DNA of 64,000 bases from Pseudoscardovia suis. GTDB lineage: Bacteria > Actinomycetota > Actinomycetes > Actinomycetales > Bifidobacteriaceae. Below are positions 1 to 7,216 of the stretch, one piece after another. Under the pieces are notes generated by a model that was given only the letters and a program-made list of their open reading frames with translations, was not told where the DNA came from and made no database searches. Made by a program: the position numbers and the translations under genes. The stretch covers positions 1 to 64,000 of the forward strand of contig NZ_PGFC01000001.1 in NCBI RefSeq assembly GCF_002797875.1, in the 5' to 3' direction. Within the stretch, counting starts at the first letter, position 1. Each line of letters begins with the position of its first letter.

Positions 1-17
1 CCATGAAGACACGGGAA

Positions 18-172
18 CCAAGTTCGACACCACGACACGCCTACGGCCACAACGCCTGCGGGGATTATAAGCAATAACTTTGGTTCCTATATGCCACCAA
101 GTTCGACACCCCGACACGCTTACGGCCACAACGCCTGCGGGGATTATAAGCAATAACTTTGGTTCCTATATG
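18..172. repeat. Two direct copies of a 76-bp sequence
   Basis: Copies lie at 18-93 and 97-172, offset by exactly 79 bp, and differ at only about two positions. Each contains GGGGATTATAAGCAATAAC followed by CTTTGGTTCCTATATG, an AT-rich patch in a GC-rich context that looks promoter-like. It lies upstream of the antitoxin/toxin pair. A 14-base part, ACTTTGGTTCCTAT (77-90 and 156-169), recurs at 29822-29835. Function is unknown; a duplicated promoter or an attachment-site remnant are both possible. Confidence 0.85.
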
Positions 173-284
173 TCGGAGATTCTACAGGAATCGTGGTAGG
201 GTTCCTATCAGGCGAAGGCCACTGCTACGCCCCGGTCTCGGGGTCGGGCCGACGTCCGTTTGGAATGAGATTCGTCCTAATTCG

Positions 285-317
285 AAGGGCCGGGGTCCGC
301 GAGGGTCCCGGCCCTTT
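285..317 (+). terminator. GC-rich hairpin terminator or attenuator ahead of the antitoxin gene
   Basis: AAGGGCCGGG (285-294) pairs with CCCGGCCCTT (307-316) around a 12-nt loop, followed by a short T run. No convincing gene ends just upstream, so it may end a short transcript starting in the 18-172 repeats, or act as an attenuator before the toxin-antitoxin pair. Confidence 0.55.
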
Positions 318-434
318 ACCGTCTTCGTGGTGGAATCTTCACGCTTCCTCCACATGGCGCGCTTGCGCCACGCGGCCGGGCGCCGGATGATGGTGGGTGG
401 CGGCCGCACGAGGCGGCCGGGAAAGGGAGACGAC

Positions 435-737
435 ATGGGCGACACCACCACGACAGGCGAATACGACGCATTCCCGCAGGACGGCCACCCGCTGCTCGAC
501 GGGGCCGCGCTGTACGACGTGTTCTACGAGGCCGGCACCAGGCTTGGTGGACGGTACATGGCCCTGGCCAACAAGGCCGAGGCCGCCGGCGACACGGAGG
601 CCGAGAAGAAATGGATGGACGCGGCAATCGCGCTCGACAGGGAACGCGAGGAGGTCGACCCGTTCGACCGCGCCCAGCAGATCGAGACCATGGACCGGTG
701 GAACGCCAGGCGCAAGGAACTGGGGGCGCTGCTGTGA
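435..737 (+). CDS. Putative antitoxin partner of the zeta toxin
   Basis: This encodes a 100-residue, acidic, probably all-helical protein starting MGDTTTTGEYDAFPQ. The ATG at 435 is chosen because AAGGGAG lies 6-10 bases upstream; the open frame extends further up to 159 but without coding character. Its stop codon overlaps the GTG start of the next gene as GTGA, so the two are translationally coupled. Position, size and coupling directly before a zeta-type kinase toxin suggest it is the neutralising antitoxin. That role is inferred from context: I see no clear epsilon or PezA motif in its sequence. The centre (about residues 35-85) is rich in Ala, Glu, Asp and Arg and looks like a helical pair that could cap the toxin's nucleotide pocket. 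Confidence 0.75.
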   Translation: MGDTTTTGEYDAFPQDGHPLLDGAALYDVFYEAGTRLGGRYMALANKAEAAGDTEAEKKWMDAAIALDREREEVDPFDRAQQIETMDRWNARRKELGALL

Positions 738-1699
738 CCGAACCCGACTACGAGGCGCTGTGGAGGAAACGCATCCTGCCGCGCATCAGGTCCCAGGCGG
801 TGCGCTCCCTGCCGTCCACGACGGTGTTCCTGGGCGCGCAGCCGGGCGCGGGCAAGACACGCGGCCAGGAGCTCGTCAAAAAGCTGTACGGCGGCAGAAT
901 CCTGCCGGTCGTGGGCGACGACTTCCGCCAGTACCACCCCGACTTCGACGCGCTCGTCGAGAACGACCCGCTCGCCATGCCCGGCATCACAGCGAAGGCC
1001 GCCGGCATATGGACCGGCATGGCGGTGAAATACGCGGACGACCACGGCGTCTCTTGCGTGATCGAGGGCACATGGCGCAACGCGCCCACCGTGCTCGACG
1101 AAGCAGGGAAGGCCATCGCCCTGGGACGGGGCACGCACGCCGTGCTCCTCGCCGTGCCGCCCGCCTTGAGCCGCCTGGGCACGCTCGCACGCTTCTACGA
1201 CGACCTCGCGGCCATGGGCGTCGCCCGGTGGACGCCGCCCGCGGCGCACGAGACCACCATCGCGAACCTTGAGAAAAACGTGCCCCTGATCGCGGACAGC
1301 GGGCTGATGGACCGGCTCACCGTCATCAGCCGGGACGGCACCGTCCTCTACGACGGGCACGACCCCCAGGCGTTCGCCGCCGCATGGAGCCAGGAATTCC
1401 ACCGCGACCTCACGCCACAGGAAGCCCGGCAGGCACTCAGCGAGACAGCGAGCCTGCGCACGCTCGCGGAACGCCACACGCCCGGCAACCAGGAAGCCAC
1501 GCGCCAGCTCGACCTCATCGAGCGCGACGCCCACCGCTCCCTCGCACACGCCGAGAACCGCGACACGCCCGGGGCTCCGGCCGCACCGGAACGCACAGGC
1601 CGGGGCGCGCACCCAGGGCAGGAACCCGTCGGCGACACCACCAGGCAGGCCGGCACGCCCGCAGCCAGGCAAACGAAAGGGCGCGGCCACCATCGGTGA
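734..1699 (+). CDS. Zeta-toxin family kinase (toxin of a TA pair)
   Basis: A 321-residue P-loop kinase. The Walker A motif GAQPGAGKT lies at residues 34-42 and is followed by GDDFRQYHP at about 61-69, the zeta-toxin signature that supplies the catalytic Asp and the substrate-binding segment. Zeta toxins phosphorylate the 3'-OH of UDP-N-acetylglucosamine and block peptidoglycan synthesis; this is family knowledge and the substrate here is inferred. The GTG at 734 overlaps the antitoxin stop, so the longer upstream frame is rejected. The last 80 or so residues form a Pro, Thr, Arg and Gly-rich tail with no recognisable fold. Composition is very GC-rich and unlike the housekeeping genes that follow, which fits horizontal acquisition. 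A mobile-element AAA kinase of other function cannot be excluded. Confidence 0.85.
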   Translation: MTEPDYEALWRKRILPRIRSQAVRSLPSTTVFLGAQPGAGKTRGQELVKKLYGGRILPVVGDDFRQYHPDFDALVENDPLAMPGITAKAAGIWTGMAVKYADDHGVSCVIEGTWRNAPTVLDEAGKAIALGRGTHAVLLAVPPALSRLGTLARFYDDLAAMGVARWTPPAAHETTIANLEKNVPLIADSGLMDRLTVISRDGTVLYDGHDPQAFAAAWSQEFHRDLTPQEARQALSETASLRTLAERHTPGNQEATRQLDLIERDAHRSLAHAENRDTPGAPAAPERTGRGAHPGQEPVGDTTRQAGTPAARQTKGRGHHR

Positions 1700-1828
1700 A
1701 CCGCGCCTCCGCACACGCCACATGCCAGAACAAGCCGGCGTCAGGCGTTCACGCCATGAGCTGGAAACCCTTGAAAACAAGCCAATCCCCACCATGCGAA
1801 CCGCATCCGGGGGCGACGTAATTTTGTA

Positions 1829-2110
1829 TCAAACGGAAAGTCTGTTATTCCACCGGGCACTTTGAGCCCGGCCGACACTGTCAGACGTTCCGTTTTCTTT
1901 TTGTCCGCGAACAGGACGATGCCGTCCCGCGCGCAACTGTCGAGCTATGCAGTCTTTCTTCAGGTTTCTGGCACGGATGGCAAACCCATGGCCCTTGCCG
2001 TACACGCTCGCCATCACGTTCGTCTCCACCATCTCGAAGCCGCAGCGCACGGGCAGGGCGAGCAGGTCATCGCGCCCCAGGCCGTGCATGTGCGTGTCAC
2101 CGGGCGTCAT
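1829..2110 (-). CDS. Possible short or degraded gene of unknown function
   Basis: An open frame of 93 codons beginning MTPGDTHMHGLGRDDLL, with GGATGGAGAG just before the ATG at 2110. The first 45 or so codons have the strong GC3 bias of the toxin region and look coding. The 3' third, however, runs straight through the terminator hairpin at 1831-1902, so the C-terminus is probably not native. It may be the surviving 5' piece of a mobile-element gene. I do not recognise the protein. Confidence 0.25.
   Translation of the reverse strand: MTPGDTHMHGLGRDDLLALPVRCGFEMVETNVMASVYGKGHGFAIRARNLKKDCIARQLRAGRHRPVRGQKENGTSDSVGRAQSARWNNRLSV
1831..1902 (+). terminator. Branched intrinsic terminator downstream of the zeta toxin
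   Basis: The outer arms AAACGGAAAGTCTG (1831-1844) and CAGACGTTCCGTTT (1882-1895) pair with one mismatch. Nested inside is a second hairpin, CCGGGC (1853-1858) with GCCCGG (1866-1871). A T-rich run TTTTCTTTTTG follows at 1893-1903. The nested layout gives a Y-shaped structure. Confidence 0.7.
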
Positions 2111-2173
2111 GCTCTCCATCCCCTTCCATCCATCATGATGGTCTGACGATGCGGAACGCCTTGGTCCTCACCC

Positions 2174-2495
2174 GAGGGTGCGCGATGGTGCGCCCTCGGT
2201 GGCAGTTAGGTCCCATCGGGTGGCCTTATTGCGGTCTATCTGCGGTCGAGGGTGCATAATAATGCATCCTCGACCGCGGATTATGGTGTGGGTGGCGGTC
2301 GGCGCGGGGGTAATCCGGGTTGAGGGTGCACAATAATGCATCTTCGGCCGCGGATTATGGTGTGGGTGGCGGTCGGCGCGGGGGTAATCCAGGTTGAGGG
2401 TGCACAATAATGCATCCTCGGCAGCAGATTAGGGTGTGGGTGGCGGTCGGCGCGGGGGTAATCCAGGTTGAGGGTGCACAATAATGCATCCTCGG
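2174..2495 (+). repeat. Five-unit array of palindromes with 74-bp pitch (family A, copy 1)
   Basis: Palindromic units start at 2174, 2248, 2322, 2396 and 2470, an exact 74-bp spacing. The core is GAGGGTGCA, 6 nt, then TGCA(C/T)CCTC. In the second unit pairing extends outward to GCGGTCGAGG (2242-2277). The last three inter-palindrome segments are nearly identical to each other (TATGGTGTGGGTGGCGGTCG and onward). It lies just past the 3' end of the minus-strand transporter gene. The same palindrome and pitch recur at 4170-5305. Confidence 0.9.
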
Positions 2496-2533
2496 CCGCG
2501 GATGGAATTCGGTGAACGGCGCGAAGCCGGACG

Positions 2534-4051
2534 CTAGCGCTTCGGCTGAAATCCGCGCTGCGCTCGCTGCCAGCTGTGTTTATCACGGTCCCACATGACC
2601 AGCAGAATCGCCACCAGTGCAACCGTGTACAGCACCGCCAGAATCGGCATCAGGGCAGCGTAGCGATGCGCCGGATCCGAAGCATGCGAAACCACGAACG
2701 ATGCAAGCTGGTTGCCGGATAGCCCTGCGAACGCCCATGCGCTCAACGCAAGTCCGTGCACGGTCGATACGGACGCCATGCCGAAATGTTGTTCCAGCAG
2801 CACTGGCAGCGTGGAGAAGCCCCCGCCGTAGCCTGCGTTCACAAGGAACAGCATGATGAGAATCATCCACATGGTCGCGTTGTCAATCGAATGGAACGCC
2901 ACCTGCATGGCGCACACGGCGATCGACATGACGAAAATCACCACATAACTGGTTTCGCGCCGGCGGCAATGGTCCGAGAGGGTAGAGAACCCCAGACGTC
3001 CGGCGGCGTTGAACACTGCGTCCACCGCCAGCACCATGCTGATGAAACCTGCCGTGGCAGCTGCGAACGCCGTGGCATCAAGCCCTGCGAATCGCGGCAT
3101 TGCGGCGAGTGCATCATGGAGGATGTCTTTCTCTTGCGAAATCAGCGCCAGACCGCACGTGATGTTGAGGTAGAACGCCACCCAGATGGCCCAGAAGACC
3201 GGGCGCCGCATCACTGTGCGCCTGCGTACGCGCGCCGCCGCGGAATATGCGTAGCCGGCGGGGCGGCGAATGAGCAGGAATCCCAGGAACATCATGACCG
3301 CATACACGGCAGCCAGCACATAGAACATGTTGGTGAGGCCAACGGAAGAAATAAGCCAGGTCATGACGGGGCTTGCGATGGCCTTCGCCAATCCGAAGCC
3401 TGCGACGGCGATGCCCGTGGCGAGACCCTTGTTGTCGGAGAACCATAGCATGAGGTTCTTCACCGGCGTGAGATAGCCTACGCCCAGGCCGACTCCCATG
3501 ATCGCGCCGTAGCAGATGAACACGCCGGGCAGCCATCCGGCTGCGATGCTCGCGCCCGTTCCGGCGAATCCTGCGACGAAGCATACAAGGCTGATGAGCG
3601 CGGATCGGCGGATGTCCTTCTCCACCACGGGGCCGAGGAACGCGGCGGACATGCCAAGGAAGAAAATCGCCAGGGAGAACGCCCACTCGATGGTGCCGGG
3701 TGCCGTGTGCATCTGGTCGGCGATGAGCTGCTTGAACACGCTCCAGCAGTACACGGTGCCGATGGAGACGTGAATGAGCAGCGCGGGGACGACGGCACGC
3801 ATCCAGCGGTTGTTGAGCGGGTCGCGTGTCGGCTGCTGGGGTTGGTGGGGAGCTTGGGGTTGTTGGTCTGCTTGGGCTGCTTGTTGAGCTTGTTGAGCTT
3901 GTTGGGGAGATTGTTGAAAGACCAGGGTCTGTGCTTGTTGGGGGGGCGGATGGTGACGTGTGCTGACGTGTATTGCGCGCCATGTATTCCTCTCCGCAGC
4001 GATGGCGGAGATGTCGGGGCTAACACCTGCGCATCTCTGCGGGCACGACAC
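2534..4051 (-). CDS. OFA-type major facilitator transporter, 5' end probably frameshifted
   Basis: Twelve-span MFS protein resembling the oxalate/formate antiporter (OFA) family. The membrane domain starts near RWMRAVVPALLIHVS and continues through about 410 residues. OFA members exchange small organic anions; the substrate here is unknown. The uninterrupted frame begins with a GTG at 4051 that has no ribosome site. A much better start, GGAGAGGAAT then ATG at 3983, is in another frame and would join this one if the run of seven Gs at 3939-3945 lost one base. In that state the protein would begin MARNTRQHTSPSAPQQAQ and carry a Gln-rich cytoplasmic leader of about 65 residues. An internal ATG at 3802 would give a typical 422-residue OFA protein but lacks a ribosome site. 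The gene is flanked on both sides by family A palindrome arrays. Confidence 0.85.
   Translation of the reverse strand: MSCPQRCAGVSPDISAIAAERNTWRAIHVSTRHHPPPQQAQTLVFQQSPQQAQQAQQAAQADQQPQAPHQPQQPTRDPLNNRWMRAVVPALLIHVSIGTVYCWSVFKQLIADQMHTAPGTIEWAFSLAIFFLGMSAAFLGPVVEKDIRRSALISLVCFVAGFAGTGASIAAGWLPGVFICYGAIMGVGLGVGYLTPVKNLMLWFSDNKGLATGIAVAGFGLAKAIASPVMTWLISSVGLTNMFYVLAAVYAVMMFLGFLLIRRPAGYAYSAAARVRRRTVMRRPVFWAIWVAFYLNITCGLALISQEKDILHDALAAMPRFAGLDATAFAAATAGFISMVLAVDAVFNAAGRLGFSTLSDHCRRRETSYVVIFVMSIAVCAMQVAFHSIDNATMWMILIMLFLVNAGYGGGFSTLPVLLEQHFGMASVSTVHGLALSAWAFAGLSGNQLASFVVSHASDPAHRYAALMPILAVLYTVALVAILLVMWDRDKHSWQRAQRGFQPKR
3939..3945. repeat. Seven-G homopolymer tract, candidate phase-variation switch
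   Basis: GGGGGGG on the plus strand (seven Cs in the coding sense) lies 38 bases inside the frame that starts at the well-formed ATG 3983. Six or nine Gs would fuse that start to the transporter frame; seven, as here, puts it out of frame. A sequencing length error in the tract would produce the same picture. Confidence 0.7.
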
Positions 4052-4169
4052 TATCAGCTAGCAGGCTTTCGCGCAGAATTGTGAGTGGCGTCACACTGCG
4101 GGGTTGATTGCTGTGCGTGGCGTGGGTGGGGTTCTGTTGAGCGACCTAGCGTTGGGCTACTTTGCTGTT

Positions 4170-5305
4170 GAGGGTGCACTTCCTTGCGCCCTCGGTGGTG
4201 GTTGTGCTGCCGTGCAAGTGGGTTGGGCCGTGCAATTGCTATTGAGTGCGCACAATGCTGCACCTTCGGCGGCAGTTGGATGGTGGGACGGCGGCCGGAG
4301 TGGGGACAAACCCGGTCGAGGGTGCACTGTTGTGCACCCTCGGGGCAGATTGGTGTTGCTGGGCTGGGTGCTCGGGGTGCTAATCGCGGTCGAGGGTGCA
4401 CTTCCTTGCGCCCTCGGCGGTGGTTGTGCGGTTGAGGCGGCGGTAGGGGCGGGGTATTCTTGGTTGAGAGTGCATTTCTGTGTGCCCTCGGGGCGTTTTG
4501 CTGTTGCTGGACTTGGTGTCTGGAGCCCTAATCGGTGTTGAGGGTGCGGTGTTGTGCGCCCTCGGTGGCGGTTGTGCTGCCGTGCGGGTGGGTTGGGTCG
4601 TGCAATTGCTGTTGAGGGTGCATAATGCTGCACCTTCGGCGGCAGTTGGGTGACGGAGTAGCGGCAGGAGTGGGGCAGACCCGGTCGAGGATGCACTGTT
4701 GTGCACCCTCGGCGTCGGTTGTGCGGTTGAGTTGAAGGTTGGGGACAGGGTGTTCTTGGTTGAGGGTGCACTCCTGTGCACCCTCCGTGGTGGTGGGATT
4801 CTGTTGAGCGGCCTAGCGTTGGGTTATCTGCGGTCGAGGGTGCGCTTCCTTGTGCCCTCGGTGGCGGTTGTGCTGCCGTGCAGGTGGGTTGGGTCGTGTA
4901 ATTGCTGTCGAGTGTGCGCAATGCTGCACCCTCGGTGGCAGTTGGGTGACAGAGTAGCGGCAGGAGTGGGGGTGAATCCGGTTGAGGGTGTATTCCTGTG
5001 CACCTTCGGTGGTGGTTGGATTCTGCTGGGTGGTCTGGTGCGGGTCTATCTGCTGTCGAGGGTGCACTTCTGTGCGCCCTCAGGGTGGGTTGCCGTTGCG
5101 GGGCTGGGTGCTTGGGGTGTTAATCGTGGTTGAGGGTGCATTCCTGTGCACCCTCGGTGGTGGTTGGGCTCCATTGAGTGGCCTGGTGCAGAGGTATCTG
5201 CTGTCGAGGGTGCGCTTCCTTGCGCCCTCGGCGGTGGTTGTGCTGCCGTGCGGGTGGGGTGGGACGTGTAGTTGCTGTTGAGGGTGCGCTCCCGTGATCC
5301 CTCGG
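4170..5305 (+). repeat. Sixteen-unit array of palindromes with 74-bp pitch (family A, copy 2)
   Basis: Units start at 4170, 4244, 4318, 4392, 4466, 4540, 4614, 4687, 4762, 4836, 4910, 4984, 5058, 5132, 5206 and 5280; every step is 74 bp except one 73/75 pair. The 26-bp core is GAGGGTGCA, 6 nt, TGCACCCTC, GG. The 48-bp segments between cores fall into about five sequence classes used repeatedly in mixed order. No gene lies inside the array and open frames through it are repetitive. It runs from the 5' side of the transporter gene to the lysS leader. It is not a CRISPR: segments recur and no cas gene is present. Confidence 0.92.
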
Positions 5306-5331
5306 TGGCGGTTGCGCCGCCTCGCGGTAAT

Positions 5332-5372
5332 TCCGGCGCCCCGGCACCGTCCGGGACGCCCCGGAGCGCCGG
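5332..5372 (+). other. GC-rich inverted repeat upstream of lysS
   Basis: CCGGCGC and GCGCCGG enclose an inner CCCGG/CCGGG pairing, giving a very stable hairpin between the palindrome array and the lysS leader. There is no T run, so it is more likely a 5'-leader structure or an upstream transcript end than a classical terminator. Confidence 0.4.
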
Positions 5373-5454
5373 CATATGCTGTATCAATGGCTCCCGACTA
5401 CCCCGCGTTGCGTCCTATCGCCGCCCAAACGTAATATGAAGAGGTTCAAGAGTC

Positions 5455-5532
5455 ATGGCGCTGTTGAAGATTCGCAAGGCGCCAGCGGCCTACTACAAGG
5501 CATACACCGAGCAGCGAGGATATTGTGGCTAA
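5455..5532 (+). CDS. Possible 25-codon leader ORF overlapping the lysS start
   Basis: The frame ATG (5455) to TAA (5530-5532) encodes MALLKIRKAPAAYYK and ten more residues. A weak AGAGG lies about 12 bases upstream. Codon choice is normal for this genome. It contains four Lys/Arg among the first eight residues and ends 8 bases inside lysS, so its translation would bring ribosomes to the lysS GTG. It could be a leader peptide for coupling or lysine-dependent attenuation, or simply chance. No database comparison was possible. Confidence 0.35.
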   Translation: MALLKIRKAPAAYYKAYTEQRGYCG

Positions 5533-7216
5533 CACTAACGAAAACGATAAGAATCAGCCTGCATCAACCGCGGCGGCATCGGCAACCGCGGGAACCCCTA
5601 CCACCGAGGAAACCAAGGAGCAGCAGACTCGCAGCAGCATCGACCATGCGCAGCTGCTGCTCGACCAGGACGCCGCCATCGCCCAGCGCATTGATGCCGG
5701 AGCAGAACTCGATGACGCCATCAACGCATCCGACCCTGAAGGTCATTCCGAGCAGGTGCAGATGCGCGTGGCCAAGCGTGCACTCATGCTTAAGGAAGGC
5801 ATCCAGCCTTACCCGGTCACCCTTGATGTGACCGCCACGATTCCGCAGGTGCGCGCCAAGTACGAGAACGCATTGCAGGCGGGTGACGAAACTGAGGACG
5901 TTGTGGGAATCGCTGGCCGTGTGATGTTCCTGCGCAACACGGGCGGCCTGTGCTTCGTGCAGCTCGCGTCGGGCGACGGCACCACGATCCAGGGCATGAT
6001 TTCCAAGAAGGAGGTCGGTCCGGATTCCCTCAAGCGTTTCAAGCAGCTCGTTGATTTGGGCGACCACCTGTATGTGCGTGGTCGTGTGATTTCCTCCAAG
6101 ACCGGCGAGCTGTCGGTGTTCGCTACCGAGTGGGCCATTGCCGCGAAGGCGCTGCAGCCGCTTCCGGCCCTGCACAAGGAGCTCAATGAAGACACCCGCA
6201 CGCGCAAGCCTTACATCGGCATGATCGCCGACCCGAAGATCCGCGACATGGTGCGCAATCGTTCGAAGGCAGTTTCGTCGCTGCGTCACACTTTCGAAAG
6301 CCATGACTTCCTTGAGGTCGAGACGCCGATGCTGCAGACCATTCATGGTGGCGCTGCGGCGCGCCCGTTCACGACGCACATGAATGCGTTCGACCTTGAC
6401 CTGTACCTGCGCATCGCGCCGGAACTGTTCCTCAAGCGCTGCCTCGTAGGCGGCATCGAGCGCGTGTTCGAGATCAACCGTGACTTCCGCAACGAGGGCG
6501 TGGATGCCACGCATGCGCCGGAGTTCACGATGGTCGAGGCTTACCAGGCCTACGGCAATTACGATACGATTGCTGCGCTCACCAAGGAGCTCATCCAGAC
6601 GACCGCAATGGATGTGTTCGGTAGCCACAAGGTGACTTTGCTCGACGGCACGGAATACGATTTCGGTGGCGAATGGAAGCAGATGAGCATGTATGATTCC
6701 CTCTCCGAGGCGCTCGGGGAAGAGATCACGCCTGAAACGCCGCAAGAGAAGCTGGCGCAGATTGCCGACAAGCTCGATGTGGAGCGCGATGAGGTCGAGA
6801 ACCGTGGCAAGCTCGTGGAGCACCTGTGGGAGCATTTCTACGAGGACAAGCTTTACGAACCGACCTTCGTGCGCGATTTCCCGGTCGAGACGTCGCCGCT
6901 GGTTAAGGGTCACCGTTCCAAGCCGGGCGTGGTTGAGAAGTGGGATCTGTATGTGCGCGGCTTCGAGCTGGCGACCGGCTATTCCGAGCTCAACGATCCG
7001 GTGGTGCAGCGTGAACGCTTCCTCGACCAGGCGAAGGATTCGCTGGCGGGCGATGAGGAGGCTGGCGACATCGATGAGGACTTCCTCGAGGCGCTGGGCG
7101 TGGGCATGCCGCCGGCAGGTGGCATGGGCATGGGCATCGACCGACTGCTCATCGCGTTGACGGGTGCCACGATCCGCGAGACGATCACGTTCCCGCTGGT
7201 CAAGCCGCTGCGCTGA
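5525..7216 (+). CDS. lysS: Lysyl-tRNA synthetase (class II)
   Basis: Charges tRNA-Lys with lysine in the cytoplasm. The 563-residue protein has an N-terminal extension of about 60 residues rich in Ala, Thr and Glu, then an OB-fold anticodon-binding domain (about 115-225, including GIAGRVMFLRNTGGLCFVQL). The class II catalytic core follows: motif 1 around FLEVETPMLQ, motif 2 FRNEGVDATHAPEFTMVEAY at about 320 and motif 3 GMGMGIDRLLIALTG at about 532. The start is the GTG at 5525, preceded by a weak GCGAGGA. Core lysyl-tRNA synthetases are about 500 residues, so the excess is the N-terminal extension. It stands alone, with the 74-bp palindrome array and a possible leader ORF upstream. Confidence 0.96.
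   Translation: MANTNENDKNQPASTAAASATAGTPTTEETKEQQTRSSIDHAQLLLDQDAAIAQRIDAGAELDDAINASDPEGHSEQVQMRVAKRALMLKEGIQPYPVTLDVTATIPQVRAKYENALQAGDETEDVVGIAGRVMFLRNTGGLCFVQLASGDGTTIQGMISKKEVGPDSLKRFKQLVDLGDHLYVRGRVISSKTGELSVFATEWAIAAKALQPLPALHKELNEDTRTRKPYIGMIADPKIRDMVRNRSKAVSSLRHTFESHDFLEVETPMLQTIHGGAAARPFTTHMNAFDLDLYLRIAPELFLKRCLVGGIERVFEINRDFRNEGVDATHAPEFTMVEAYQAYGNYDTIAALTKELIQTTAMDVFGSHKVTLLDGTEYDFGGEWKQMSMYDSLSEALGEEITPETPQEKLAQIADKLDVERDEVENRGKLVEHLWEHFYEDKLYEPTFVRDFPVETSPLVKGHRSKPGVVEKWDLYVRGFELATGYSELNDPVVQRERFLDQAKDSLAGDEEAGDIDEDFLEALGVGMPPAGGMGMGIDRLLIALTGATIRETITFPLVKPLR

Noticed and set aside
524-1795. 423-residue minus-strand open frame opposite the toxin gene
   Set aside because: The plus-strand zeta toxin has a proper Walker A and coupled start; this frame has no motif.
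1-2120. Complete prophage or integrative element
   Set aside because: Only a toxin-antitoxin pair, a repeat and a possible gene fragment are present. No integrase, relaxase or structural gene is seen in the window.
4170-5305. CRISPR array
   Set aside because: The repeat core and constant spacing look similar at first, but the spacers recur in about five classes, are 48 bp, and no cas genes are present in the window.
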